Source: a candidate division KSB1 bacterium | GTDB taxonomy: Bacteria; Zhuqueibacterota; Zhuqueibacteria; Zhuqueibacterales; Zhuqueibacteraceae | DNA length: 64,000 nt | Assembly (NCBI GenBank): GCA_034506175.1 | Contig: JAPDQB010000001.1 | Span: 124,001-188,000, forward strand | Direction of reading: 5' to 3' | Shown here: positions 16,972 to 25,686 of the stretch, in pieces | Layout of the letters: every line of letters begins with the position of its first letter | How positions within the stretch are numbered: the stretch's first letter is position 1 | Made by a program: the position numbers and the translations under genes | The notes under the pieces: model-generated | The model's input: the letters and a program-made list of their open reading frames with translations, nothing else | The model's database searches: none | What the model was told of the DNA's origin: nothing

Positions 16972-18309
16972 TCAGTCCATCTCCGTAATAACATGAACGC
17001 CGCGCGCATCGAAAAGCTTCTGCAGCAATTTGGGAGGGCTTGCCGGTTCGCGACGAATCGAAAAGCAGGCGCGTGCCTTTTGTTGGAAATGATTATCCGG
17101 CATTTGGCCGGAATTTTGGAGGGTGATCAACGGCTCGCCAGGCTGTACCGGATCGCCGATTTTTTTTTGAAGCAACATGCCGGCGGTATAATCGATGGCC
17201 TCATCAACCGTTTTCCGGCCGGCGCCGAGCAACATGCACAGCCGTCCGATTTCTCGCGCATTGATCGCAGCGACGAAACCGGCCTCGCCCGCTTTCACGT
17301 TAATCCGATTCTTGGGGGCGGGATATTTATCGGGATTTTCCAAGAACGTCACATCGCCTTCTTGTGCGCGAACGATTTCCAAAAATTTTTGCCACGCCAC
17401 GCCATTCTCCAACAGCGTGCGCAGGCGGGTCATGCCGGTTCGCCAATCTTTGATTTTTCCGGCAAGCTGCAGCATGATCGCGCCGAGCGCCAGCGTGACT
17501 TGTTTTGTATCATCCGGCCCTCTTCCTTGCAGCACCTCAATCGCTTCGCAAACTTCCACCCAGTTTCCAACGGCGATGCCCAGCGGCTGCGACATATCCG
17601 TAAGCAATGCGACGCTGTTTAAATTAAACGCGGTTGCGGTGCGAAGCAAGTGCTCGGCCAATGTCTCAGCCGTGGCAGTATCTTCAAAAATGGCGCCGTT
17701 GCCGACTTTGACATCGAGCACCAGCGCCTCGATACCTTCGGCAAGTTTTTTACTGAGAATGCTGCCGCAAATCAACGGAATCGACTGTACCGTGGCCGTC
17801 GCATCACGCAGGGCATAAATCCGGCGATCGGCCGGGCAAATTTTTTCACTTTGACCGATCAAACACGTGCCGATTTCTTCAACTTGTTTCTTAAAACGAT
17901 CGAGCGGCAGCCGCGTTTGAAATCCGGGAATGGATTCAAGTTTGTCAAGCGTGCCGCCGGTGTGACCAAGGCCGCGCCCGGAAATCATCGGCACATAAAT
18001 CCCCGCCGCGGCCACCAAAGGCGCGAGAATCAAAGAGACTTTGTCGCCAACGCCGCCGGTGCTGTGCTTGTCAACTTTCATGGCCGGTAGATGCGAGAAA
18101 TCAACCATTTCCCCGGAGTCGCGCATGATGCGGGTGAGGGTTACGGTTTCGTCAAAGCTCATGCCTTGAAAATAAATCGCCATGAGCAGCGCCGACATTT
18201 GATAATCGGCAATTTCACCCCGCAGATAGGCGTGGATGAAAAAATTGATTTCGCTCTCCGTCAGATTTTTGCCGTCCCTTTTTTTGGTAATGATTTCACG
18301 AGCCGTCAT
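16972..18309 (-). CDS. Pyrimidine-nucleoside (thymidine) phosphorylase
   Basis: A 445-residue glycosyltransferase-family-3 enzyme cleaving thymidine/uridine with phosphate. Motifs include MKVDKHSTGGVGDKVSLILA, SGRGLGHTGGTLDKLES (the DeoA/Pdp signature) and LDVKVGNGAIF. The C-terminal domain with VAAINAREIGRLCMLLGAG completes the normal length (about 435-440). DeoA and Pdp cannot be separated by eye. It is followed by the two tRNAs. Confidence 0.94.
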   Translation of the reverse strand: MTAREIITKKRDGKNLTESEINFFIHAYLRGEIADYQMSALLMAIYFQGMSFDETVTLTRIMRDSGEMVDFSHLPAMKVDKHSTGGVGDKVSLILAPLVAAAGIYVPMISGRGLGHTGGTLDKLESIPGFQTRLPLDRFKKQVEEIGTCLIGQSEKICPADRRIYALRDATATVQSIPLICGSILSKKLAEGIEALVLDVKVGNGAIFEDTATAETLAEHLLRTATAFNLNSVALLTDMSQPLGIAVGNWVEVCEAIEVLQGRGPDDTKQVTLALGAIMLQLAGKIKDWRTGMTRLRTLLENGVAWQKFLEIVRAQEGDVTFLENPDKYPAPKNRINVKAGEAGFVAAINAREIGRLCMLLGAGRKTVDEAIDYTAGMLLQKKIGDPVQPGEPLITLQNSGQMPDNHFQQKARACFSIRREPASPPKLLQKLFDARGVHVITEMD

Positions 18310-18337
18310 GACTGCTCCGCTTCCAGGTCAATAAATC

Positions 18338-19285
18338 TCAACGGCGATGGTGGTTGGAATTTTTTGATGCGCCATTTCGCAACCAGGCTTGTAAATCCTT
18401 TGTGGTGTTGATATTTTGCAATTTCAAGGCCAGTCGATCCAATTTCTTGCCATCAAGCTTTTGCAACTGGCTCCGAAGCCGAGGCGGAAGCGCACCGAGT
18501 TTTTGCGCCAAAATAACCTCAAGAACTGAGAGCTTGCCTTCCTGCCTGCCTTCCTGCCTGCCTTCCTGCCTGCCTTCCTGCCTGCCTTCCTGCCTGCCTT
18601 TCTGCCTGCCTTCGTTCAGACTCTCGGTGAGCCATTCTTGAATGAAACTCGTTTGTTTTAACATACGCAGCTCCTTCTTGGTGAATTCAGCGAGCACAAT
18701 TTCCGCTCCGAAAGCGCGGATATCAATCAAAATAGTCGCCGCGGTCAAATCCGCATGCAATTCTGGATCGATCGTTTTCGCCAATAATTTTTTCTGAAAC
18801 TTGATGAGACGACGGTCGGGGCGTTTGTAAAACAGCGGCAAAAACGGCGCAAATTCCTTTAACTCCCCGCTCAAAATTCTTGACTCGTACTCCCATAATT
18901 TAATTGTGGCGCATTGAAATTGCATCGAAAGGCCGCCAACGCGGTTTTCAAAGCCATCAGGGAAGGAAGCATATTTTCCTTTCGCCAGGTAAATGATGAC
19001 CAGCACCGTGGGTTTTTTGAGCAGATATTGATTGCCAAAAGCTTTCAGCGCAAAGTTGAGCAATTTTTCCCGCCGCGGTTGCAGCATGGCCTCGCACATC
19101 AGGTAATGAATTTCACCTTTGTCTTCCACAACCAAGGCTTTGTCGGCGCGCAGCTCCGGAACATTGATTTGAGAATCCGCAACCTCTTTCAATTTAATTT
19201 TACGCTTGCGGCCAAAGAGCAGATCCAAAAAAATGCCCGGCTTTCGCGTCAAAACGGTTTTGAAAACGTGATCGATTTCTTGCAT
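18338..19285 (-). CDS. Rpn/PD-(D/E)XK nuclease-like protein with DUF4351 tail
   Basis: A 315-residue protein of the Rpn/YhgA-like (PDDEXK) group. ELRADKALVVEDKGEIHYL with MCEAML corresponds to the core ADxxLxV...hxEhQ region, though the metal-binding residues look weak. A helical region leads to tandem GRQEGRQEGRQEG repeats, then a C-terminal DUF4351-like segment (VILAQKLGALPPRLRSQLQK, ending DLQAWL). Such genes are numerous, repeat-containing and mobile in FCB and cyanobacterial genomes. Active nuclease function is not assured. It starts about 125 bases before the next gene's end. Confidence 0.7.
   Translation of the reverse strand: MQEIDHVFKTVLTRKPGIFLDLLFGRKRKIKLKEVADSQINVPELRADKALVVEDKGEIHYLMCEAMLQPRREKLLNFALKAFGNQYLLKKPTVLVIIYLAKGKYASFPDGFENRVGGLSMQFQCATIKLWEYESRILSGELKEFAPFLPLFYKRPDRRLIKFQKKLLAKTIDPELHADLTAATILIDIRAFGAEIVLAEFTKKELRMLKQTSFIQEWLTESLNEGRQKGRQEGRQEGRQEGRQEGRQEGKLSVLEVILAQKLGALPPRLRSQLQKLDGKKLDRLALKLQNINTTKDLQAWLRNGASKNSNHHRR
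18535..18612 (-). repeat. 12-bp in-frame tandem repeat
   Basis: Six near-perfect copies of CCTGCCTGCCTT (plus strand), the last one changed by a single base. They encode alternating GRQE units in the Rpn-like protein. The exact 12-bp period keeps the frame, so copy number could vary by slippage without killing the protein. Confidence 0.9.
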
Positions 19286-19411
19286 AAAAAAGGTTTCTTC
19301 TTGAAACGGGCCGTAATGACATCATCCGGCACCTCAATCCCAAATTGGCAAATCAATAAGACCAAGTCAGGGCAACGTTCGAGAAACTTTAGAACGGCTT
19401 GGCTCGAATCC

Positions 19412-21052
19412 TTAGCGCAGCAACAAAATCTTCCTCGTTGCTTGAAAATCTCCAGCGCGCATTTTGACAAAGTACACTCCGGCAGCAACTCCTGCCGCCT
19501 CCCAAATACTTTTGTGCGCGCCCGCGGTTCGTGTGCCACGCACGAGAACAGCGATCAATTTTCCCGAAACATCATAAACCCCCAACTCGACCTCGGATGA
19601 TTTCGGCAGAGTGTAGCTGATCGTCGTCGCCGGGTTAAAGGGATTCGGATAATTTTGCTCCAGCGCAAAGGCCGTTGGCGTCGCGGAAGCCGTCGGGGCT
19701 TGAACCGCCGTAGCGGAGGATTTATAAAAGTATCCGAATAAAATCATCATTTCATCCTGGCTCAACAAACCAAAGCGCAGCGTGCGGTTGGTCCAGTTAT
19801 TATAGGTCACGATCAACTTCAAGCCCTGCCCCGGCTCGAGAACGAGCGGCGGATCGATTTTTAAAATGGGCGGATGAGCCCAATCGTAGGCGATGTAAAC
19901 GACTTCACCGTGGCGCGGACCGCCGGCGACTTCGACTTTGAATTCCGTCATGTGCTCATGCGCATGCGAAACAAGCTGAAAAATGTGCATCCGCTCCGAA
20001 AACGTGAAGGTCTTGCTCAGCGTGGTGACTTGCTGCGGCGGCAGGTTGATGTCGAAATTGCTCAATTGCAAAACCTCGGCAACGTGCCTGATTTTCGCCG
20101 GCTCGGCAAAATACAGATTGGCATAGATTTCACCTTTTATACTCGTCGAAGAACGATTGGCATAATGCGAGTTCATGTCCAAACCGGCGTTGGCCGGAAG
20201 CCGCAGCGCCACGCCGGGTGGGAAATGATAATTCAACAACGGCCATTGCGTGCCGGCGAAAAACTTGTGATACTGCATCGGCAGGAGATTTTGATAAATA
20301 TAATTTCCATTGGCGTCACGAATGTCACGGATGACGTTGGGAGGTGGCATGATGTAGGACGGCGTATTTTCTTGAAAAGTCGCTAAAAGAAAATGATGGC
20401 TGCCTGGTCGCATGACGATCTCAACCCGCTCAATGAAAAGATCCTGGGGATTGTCGAGCAGCACATACGAAAACAGCTCGCGGTCAAAATTCGGCGCCAC
20501 CTCAAATGGGCCCAAGTGCAATTGCATGCCGTTGACAGGTTTGGGCAAAGGTGCAAATGCCGGCATTTGAAAGCGGGTGGTATCGAGCAACAAGGCGCGA
20601 TCAGCCACCACGCCGTTTTGCGGCGCGCCGGCGACGATCCAGCGGCGGATAAATTCAAGCTCGCCGTTGGTCAGTGGCGGGGCGCCTAGCGGCATCAGCG
20701 AGCCGTACTGCGGATGGTCGCGATAGAAATGTTCCTGATCCGGCGCGTTGATTTTTTCCCACAAAAAACTTTTGTACAAACTCTCGAGGCCTTTGGTGCC
20801 GACTCGCAGCAGGCCATCGTTTCTTGCCGCCGCGTTTGCCGGCGCGACGTTGACGAGCTGGCTGTACGCTACGTCGCTGGTCAACACCAATCCCGACTGC
20901 CGGGCGAAATACGTTCCGGCGCGGTGGCAACTGGTGCAGTTGCGGTCGAAAATTTGTTGTTGGATGGTTTGCCAGGTGGAAAGTTCCTGTGCCAAAACCC
21001 CGGCGGTGAAAAGAAAGAACAAAGTGGAAAAAAGCGATGACTTGACTGGCAT
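19412..21052 (-). CDS. Secreted haem-motif/copper monooxygenase-like protein with T9SS sorting tail
   Basis: 546 residues from the ATG at 21052, placed before the signal peptide MPVKSSLFSTLFFLFTAGVLAQ. CTSCH near residue 38 is a c-type haem site. The middle contains histidine motifs typical of copper type II ascorbate-dependent monooxygenases: GSHHFLLATF, LDMNSHYANR and LVSHAHEHMTEF. The end LEQNYPNPFNPATTISYTLP through GVYFVKMRAG to KILLLR is a type A T9SS sorting domain. It should be exported, crossed by T9SS and attached or released outside. Substrate unknown. Confidence 0.8.
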   Translation of the reverse strand: MPVKSSLFSTLFFLFTAGVLAQELSTWQTIQQQIFDRNCTSCHRAGTYFARQSGLVLTSDVAYSQLVNVAPANAAARNDGLLRVGTKGLESLYKSFLWEKINAPDQEHFYRDHPQYGSLMPLGAPPLTNGELEFIRRWIVAGAPQNGVVADRALLLDTTRFQMPAFAPLPKPVNGMQLHLGPFEVAPNFDRELFSYVLLDNPQDLFIERVEIVMRPGSHHFLLATFQENTPSYIMPPPNVIRDIRDANGNYIYQNLLPMQYHKFFAGTQWPLLNYHFPPGVALRLPANAGLDMNSHYANRSSTSIKGEIYANLYFAEPAKIRHVAEVLQLSNFDINLPPQQVTTLSKTFTFSERMHIFQLVSHAHEHMTEFKVEVAGGPRHGEVVYIAYDWAHPPILKIDPPLVLEPGQGLKLIVTYNNWTNRTLRFGLLSQDEMMILFGYFYKSSATAVQAPTASATPTAFALEQNYPNPFNPATTISYTLPKSSEVELGVYDVSGKLIAVLVRGTRTAGAHKSIWEAAGVAAGVYFVKMRAGDFQATRKILLLR

Positions 21053-21283
21053 AAAATTTCTCCGCAAATTAATCTGTCCACAAGATAGACAAATCGCGGG
21101 CAAAAAGCAAGCGTGGAAAGGTAATTCAGATTGATTCGCCCAAGCCCCTCTTGTTTGCCCAAACGGACACAACTTTGAACAAAGAAACTAATTGGGTGGT
21201 CTTACGTATGATGACGGTCGTGTTGATTGATCAAAACTCAAATTATTTTTTAATTTTTCTTTCCAAAAAGGAGGTTGTGCAGT

Positions 21284-24031
21284 ATGCGGAAAACCAAATT
21301 CATGGCCATGGGTTTGTTGCTGGCGTGGTCGGCGTTGGCGTTTGCCAAGACGGAAACGGCCAATGGCAACGCCATTGACATTCCTCATCAGAAATTCGTT
21401 CTGGCCAACGGGTTGACGCTCATCGTGCATGAAGACCGCAAAGCGCCGATTGTGGCGGTGAATGTCTGGTATCACGTCGGCTCGAAGAACGAAAAGCCCG
21501 GCAAGAGCGGCTTCGCGCATTTGTTCGAGCATTTGATGTTCAACGGCAGCGAGAATTTCAACACGGATTATTTTCAGGCGATGGAAAAAATCGGCGCGAC
21601 GGATTTGAACGGCACCACCAACGAGGACCGCACCAATTATTTTCAAAATGTCCCGACCTCCGCGCTTGACATCGCCTTGTGGCTGGAGTCGGATCGCATG
21701 GGACATTTGCTGGGTGTTGTCGATCAGGCCCGCCTCGACGAGCAGCGCGGTGTGGTGCAAAACGAAAAACGCCAGGGCGAGAACGAGCCGTATGGCATCA
21801 CCGACGAGCTGATCGTCAAAAGCACGTGGCCGGCCGGGCATCCGTATTCGTGGACGGTGATTGGCTCGATGGAAGATCTCAACGCAGCCTCGCTGGACGA
21901 CGTGAAAGAGTGGTTCAAGACGTATTATGGCGCGGCCAATGCGGTGATCGTTGTGGCCGGCGACATCGACGCGGCAACAGCGAAGGCGAAAGTGGAAAAA
22001 TATTTTGGCAACATTCCCCCCGGGCCGCCGGTGGCGAAACACGAGGTGTGGATCGCCAAGCGCACGGGCACGCAGCGCCAGCAGGTGCAAGATCGCGTGC
22101 CGCAGGCGCGCATTTACAAAGTTTGGAACACACCGCAATGGGGCTCGGCGGAAAACGATTACTTGACGCTGGTGGCGCGGGTGTTGAGCGACGGTAAAAC
22201 CTCGCGGTTGTACAAGCGCCTGGTTTACGACGAGCAAATCGCCACCAACGTTGCGGCCTATCTCGATTCGCGGGAAATCGCCAGCCAGTTTTACATTGAT
22301 GCGACGGCGAAGCCCGGCGGCGATTTGGCGAAAATTGAAAAAGCGATTGACGAAGAGCTGGCCAAATTTCTCGCCGAAGGCCCGACTGCGGCCGAGTTGC
22401 AGCGCGTGAAAACGCAGTACGAGGCGCGTTTCATTCGCGGCATCGAGCGCATCGGCGGCTTTGGCGGCAAGTCCGACATTCTCGCGCAAAATCAGGTTTA
22501 TGCCGGCAATCCGGAGTTCTACAAAACCACGCTCAACCGCGTGCGCGAAGCCACCGCGCAAAATCTTTTGACCGCGGCCAGGCAATGGCTTTCCGACGGC
22601 GTTTACATTCTCGAAGTCCATCCGTTCCCGGATTACAAAACCACGAAAACCGACGTTGACCGCTCGAAGCTGCCCACCGCCGGTCCGGCGCCGCAAGTGA
22701 AATTCCCGGCGCTGCAGCGCGCCAAGCTCTCGAACGGTTTGAAGATCATCTTGGCGGAGCGGGCTTCCATTCCTGTTGTCAATTTCAATCTTCTCGTCGA
22801 CGCCGGTTATGCCTCGGATCAGTCGTCGCTTCCCGGCACTGCGAGCCTGGCGATGGATATGTTGGATGAAGGCACGAAAACGCGCTCGTCGCTGGAAATC
22901 AGCGAGCAGTTGGCGTTGCTCGGCGCCAATCTCAGCACCGGCTCCAATCTCGATGTGTCCACCGTTTCGCTTTCCGCGCTCAAAATGAATCTCGACGCCT
23001 CGCTCGAGATTTTTGCCGATGTGATTCTCAACCCCTCGTTTCCGGAAGCGGATTTTGCGCGGCTGCAAAAATTGCAAATCGCCCGCATTCAGCGGGAGAA
23101 AGTGACGCCGATTCAAATGGCCCTCCGCATTTTACCGAGGCTGTTGTACGGCGCCAATCATGCTTATGGCAATCCGTTGACCGGCTCCGGCACAGAGGCT
23201 TCGGTCGGAAAATTAACCCGCCAGGATTTGATTAAATTTCACCAAAGCTGGTTCAAGCCGAATAATGCGACGTTGATCGTCGTCGGGGCGACCAATTTGG
23301 CGGAGATTACGCCGAAATTGGAAAAGCTCTTCAGCGGCTGGAAAAAAGGCGAGACGCCGAAGAAAAGCATCACCGGCGTTGCGATGCCGGCGAAGCCGAT
23401 GATTTATTTAATCGATCGCCCCGGTTCTTTGCAGTCGGTGATCATTGCCGGGCACGTGACCTTGCCCACCAACAATCCCGACGAAGTGGCGATTGAAACG
23501 ATGAACAACATTCTCGGCGGCGATTTTACTTCGCGCGTCAACATGAACCTGCGTGAAGACAAGCATTGGTCGTATGGCTCCGGCACTTTTCTTTGGAACG
23601 CGCGTGGTCAGCGCCCGTTTATTGCTTATGCGCCGGTGCAAACCGATAAAACCAAAGAGTCGATGATCGAATTGGCGAAGGAACTGCGCGAGGTGATTGG
23701 CAGCCGGCCCATCACCAACGAAGAATTTGCAAAGGTACAGAACAATCAGATGCTTCAGTTACCCGGCCTGTGGGAAACCTTGGCCTCGGTGGGCGGCTCG
23801 ATCAGCCAGATCGTGCAATATGGATATGCGGATAATTATTATCAAACCTATCCCGAACGCATCCGCGCCTTGAAGCTGGCCGACGCACAAGCGGCGGCGA
23901 AAAAAGTGGTGCATCCCGACAATCTCGTGTGGGTGGTGGTCGGCGACCGCGCCAAGATCGAGGCCGGCGTGCGTGAGCTGGGCTACGGCGAGATTCGCTT
24001 GATTGATGCCGAGGGCAATCCGGTGCCGTGA
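21284..24031 (+). CDS. Secreted M16 family zinc metallopeptidase (two-domain)
   Basis: 915 residues from the ATG at 21284, nine bases after AAGGAGG. Signal peptide (MGLLLAWSALAFA), then the inverted zinc motif HLFEH at residues 79-83 with the distal glutamates in QRGVVQNEKRQGE. A second M16 half from about residue 470 (LSNGLKIILAERASIPVV) lacks HxxEH and is the usual non-catalytic half. It likely degrades peptides in the periplasm or at the cell surface. It ends just before a long palindrome and an intrinsic terminator. Confidence 0.93.
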   Translation: MRKTKFMAMGLLLAWSALAFAKTETANGNAIDIPHQKFVLANGLTLIVHEDRKAPIVAVNVWYHVGSKNEKPGKSGFAHLFEHLMFNGSENFNTDYFQAMEKIGATDLNGTTNEDRTNYFQNVPTSALDIALWLESDRMGHLLGVVDQARLDEQRGVVQNEKRQGENEPYGITDELIVKSTWPAGHPYSWTVIGSMEDLNAASLDDVKEWFKTYYGAANAVIVVAGDIDAATAKAKVEKYFGNIPPGPPVAKHEVWIAKRTGTQRQQVQDRVPQARIYKVWNTPQWGSAENDYLTLVARVLSDGKTSRLYKRLVYDEQIATNVAAYLDSREIASQFYIDATAKPGGDLAKIEKAIDEELAKFLAEGPTAAELQRVKTQYEARFIRGIERIGGFGGKSDILAQNQVYAGNPEFYKTTLNRVREATAQNLLTAARQWLSDGVYILEVHPFPDYKTTKTDVDRSKLPTAGPAPQVKFPALQRAKLSNGLKIILAERASIPVVNFNLLVDAGYASDQSSLPGTASLAMDMLDEGTKTRSSLEISEQLALLGANLSTGSNLDVSTVSLSALKMNLDASLEIFADVILNPSFPEADFARLQKLQIARIQREKVTPIQMALRILPRLLYGANHAYGNPLTGSGTEASVGKLTRQDLIKFHQSWFKPNNATLIVVGATNLAEITPKLEKLFSGWKKGETPKKSITGVAMPAKPMIYLIDRPGSLQSVIIAGHVTLPTNNPDEVAIETMNNILGGDFTSRVNMNLREDKHWSYGSGTFLWNARGQRPFIAYAPVQTDKTKESMIELAKELREVIGSRPITNEEFAKVQNNQMLQLPGLWETLASVGGSISQIVQYGYADNYYQTYPERIRALKLADAQAAAKKVVHPDNLVWVVVGDRAKIEAGVRELGYGEIRLIDAEGNPVP

Positions 24032-24039
24032 ACCGGGGC

Positions 24040-24104
24040 GAAGTCCAACTTGCACGCAATGATTTTCAAAGCTTGGTAAAATCTTATTGCGCAAGTTGGA
24101 CTTC
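24040..24104. repeat. 65-bp near-perfect palindrome
   Basis: GAAGTCCAACTTGC (24040-24053) pairs perfectly with GCAAGTTGGACTTC (24091-24104). Inside, GCAAT/ATTGC and GATTTT/AAAATC also pair, leaving a loop around AAGCTT. About 25 base pairs in total. It directly follows the M16 stop and precedes a separate terminator, so it may be a small palindromic insertion or an mRNA 3' stabiliser. Confidence 0.75.
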
Positions 24105-24118
24105 ACTCGCGCGCCTCG

Positions 24119-24152
24119 AGCCCGTTTCGGTTATCCGCGACGGGCTTTTTGT
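24119..24152 (+). terminator. Intrinsic terminator of the M16 peptidase gene
   Basis: AGCCCGT (24119-24125) pairs with ACGGGCT (24140-24146), followed by TTTTTGTTTT. A standard rho-independent terminator about 90 bases after the stop codon. Confidence 0.85.
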
Positions 24153-24225
24153 TTTGCGTCCAACAAATTCCTTGACTTTTTTGCAAATAAGATTAACTTT
24201 TATAGGGTGGAATCAAACACCATAA

Positions 24226-24298
24226 GCGAATGTAGCTCAGTTGGTAGAGCGTCGGCTTCCCAAGCCGAATGTCGCGGGTTCGATCCCCGTCATTCGCT
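24226..24298 (+). tRNA. tRNA-Gly (anticodon CCC)
   Basis: Acceptor GCGAATG pairs with CATTCGC, D-arm GCTC...GAGC, anticodon stem TCGGC/GCCGA with loop TTCCCAA (anticodon CCC, reading GGG), and T-arm GCGGGTTCGATCCCCGT. Discriminator U, CCA not encoded. Confidence 0.95.
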
Positions 24299-24458
24299 CG
24301 ATGCGGATGCAATCCGTCGAGGACGACGGACTTTTAATTTTTCACGCGCGATTTGTTGAAGATAATTATTGTGGTGTTATCCAGCACGCAAGATCACCCG
24401 GAAGGCCCAGCAAAAGCGTCTCAGCGGAAAACTGCTCGAGCAAGTTATCTCTTGAAGC

Positions 24459-24493
24459 GGGCGTGGTCGTCGAATCGACAGGCGCCTTTTTTT
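24459..24493 (+). terminator. Probable intrinsic terminator between tRNA-Gly and the LPP20-like gene
   Basis: GGCG...GTCG pairs with CGAC...CGCC around TCGAAT and is followed by seven T. The stem has a small internal mismatch. It would end the tRNA transcript. The rest of the 24299-24664 gap shows no gene. Confidence 0.5.
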
Positions 24494-24664
24494 CTTGATA
24501 CAACCAAGCCAAGCCGGTCGCATTTGGGGCCGGCCCTCATCTTACTCTCGCTTTTCCATCCGAAACAATTTCCTTATTTCATCTTTTTTAGAGGCCATCG
24601 TGGCATTGCTAAAATTTTGCCAGACGATGAAATCATTTTCCGACTTATCATACGGAGGATCGAC

Positions 24665-25591
24665 ATGTTTCGTCAGCAACTCGTTCAAAAACTTCGAGCC
24701 GGCTGGATCGTTGGTGTTTTAACCGCAAGTTTGGCTTTTAGCCAGTATATCCAGCCGATCAGCGACAACGGCAGCGTTGATTGGAGCCAGCAAAAAATCA
24801 AGGCGACCGGCATCGGCGCGCCGAATCCGAATGCGCCGCCGGGAGCCCAGCGCGCCGGGGCGATTACCGCCGCCAAAAGCGATGCGTTTCGCAATCTTCT
24901 GGCGACGGCGAGAGGCATGTTCCTCACTTCTGAAACCACGGTGAACAACGCCATCGTCGAAAGCGATGTGATAAAAACCAAAGTCGAAGGTTTTCTGCGC
25001 GGCTTCACCGTCGTCGATACGCGCTATATGTCCGACCAATCCGTGGAAGTCGATGTCGAAGTGCCGCTCAGCGGGCTTGCCGAGGCGTTGCTGCCACAGG
25101 CGTTTGGCGGCGGCAGGTTGATGACGGCGCAGCCGGTTTGCCCGATGTGCGGCCAACCGTGGCCCCAAGGCAAGGCCGTTCCGCCGGGCGTGCAATTGAC
25201 GAATCCGGGTGTGAGCGCCGGCAGTCAAGCCGCAACCGGTACAAGCGGCGGCGCTTTTACCGGCCTCATTATTGAGGGCAAAGGCTTGGGGTTGATGCCG
25301 GCGATGGCGCCGAAAATCGTCGATGAAAACGGCAACGAAATTTACGGCTCGAAATACGTCAGCCGCGAGTTTGCGGTGAAACAAGGCATGGTCGGTTATG
25401 ACAAGGACGTGAACGCGGCGCGCAACAACCAGCGCGTCACCAACAATCCGCTGATCATCAAAGGCCTGAAAGCCGGCGGCACGAACAAAACCGACGTCGT
25501 CGTTTCCAATGCCGATGCGCAACGGATTCACGCCGCGGCGCAGACGCAAAACTTTCTCGACAAATGCCGGGTGATGTTTATTTTGGATTGA
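24665..25591 (+). CDS. LPP20-like secreted envelope protein
   Basis: 308 residues from the ATG at 24665, behind ACGGAGG. An N-terminal hydrophobic segment (GWIVGVLTASLAFSQ) looks like a signal peptide without a lipobox. Residues about 45-140 follow the LPP20/FlgP pattern: AARxxAxxDAxRNLL (ITAAKSDAFRNLLATARGM), a beta region and VEVDVEVPLSGLAEALLP. A CPMCGQP zinc-knuckle-like pair follows. It opens an envelope cluster with TPR/SLH, FlgT-like and CsgG proteins. Confidence 0.65.
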   Translation: MFRQQLVQKLRAGWIVGVLTASLAFSQYIQPISDNGSVDWSQQKIKATGIGAPNPNAPPGAQRAGAITAAKSDAFRNLLATARGMFLTSETTVNNAIVESDVIKTKVEGFLRGFTVVDTRYMSDQSVEVDVEVPLSGLAEALLPQAFGGGRLMTAQPVCPMCGQPWPQGKAVPPGVQLTNPGVSAGSQAATGTSGGAFTGLIIEGKGLGLMPAMAPKIVDENGNEIYGSKYVSREFAVKQGMVGYDKDVNAARNNQRVTNNPLIIKGLKAGGTNKTDVVVSNADAQRIHAAAQTQNFLDKCRVMFILD

Positions 25592-25686
25592 GAAAAAACT
25601 AAAACGCTATTCGTAAAATGTAAGGCATAAAAAATAAAATTACGTCTTGCGAATTGCGCTTCACTTTTTAAGGAAGGAGATTCACA

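Noticed and set aside
18535..18612. CRISPR-like array
   Set aside because: The repeats are contiguous 12-mers inside a reading frame without spacers.
24353..24664. Longer N-terminus of the LPP20-like protein
   Set aside because: The frame is open upstream, but the ATG at 24665 has an ideal ribosome site and begins the signal peptide, and a terminator lies inside the extension.
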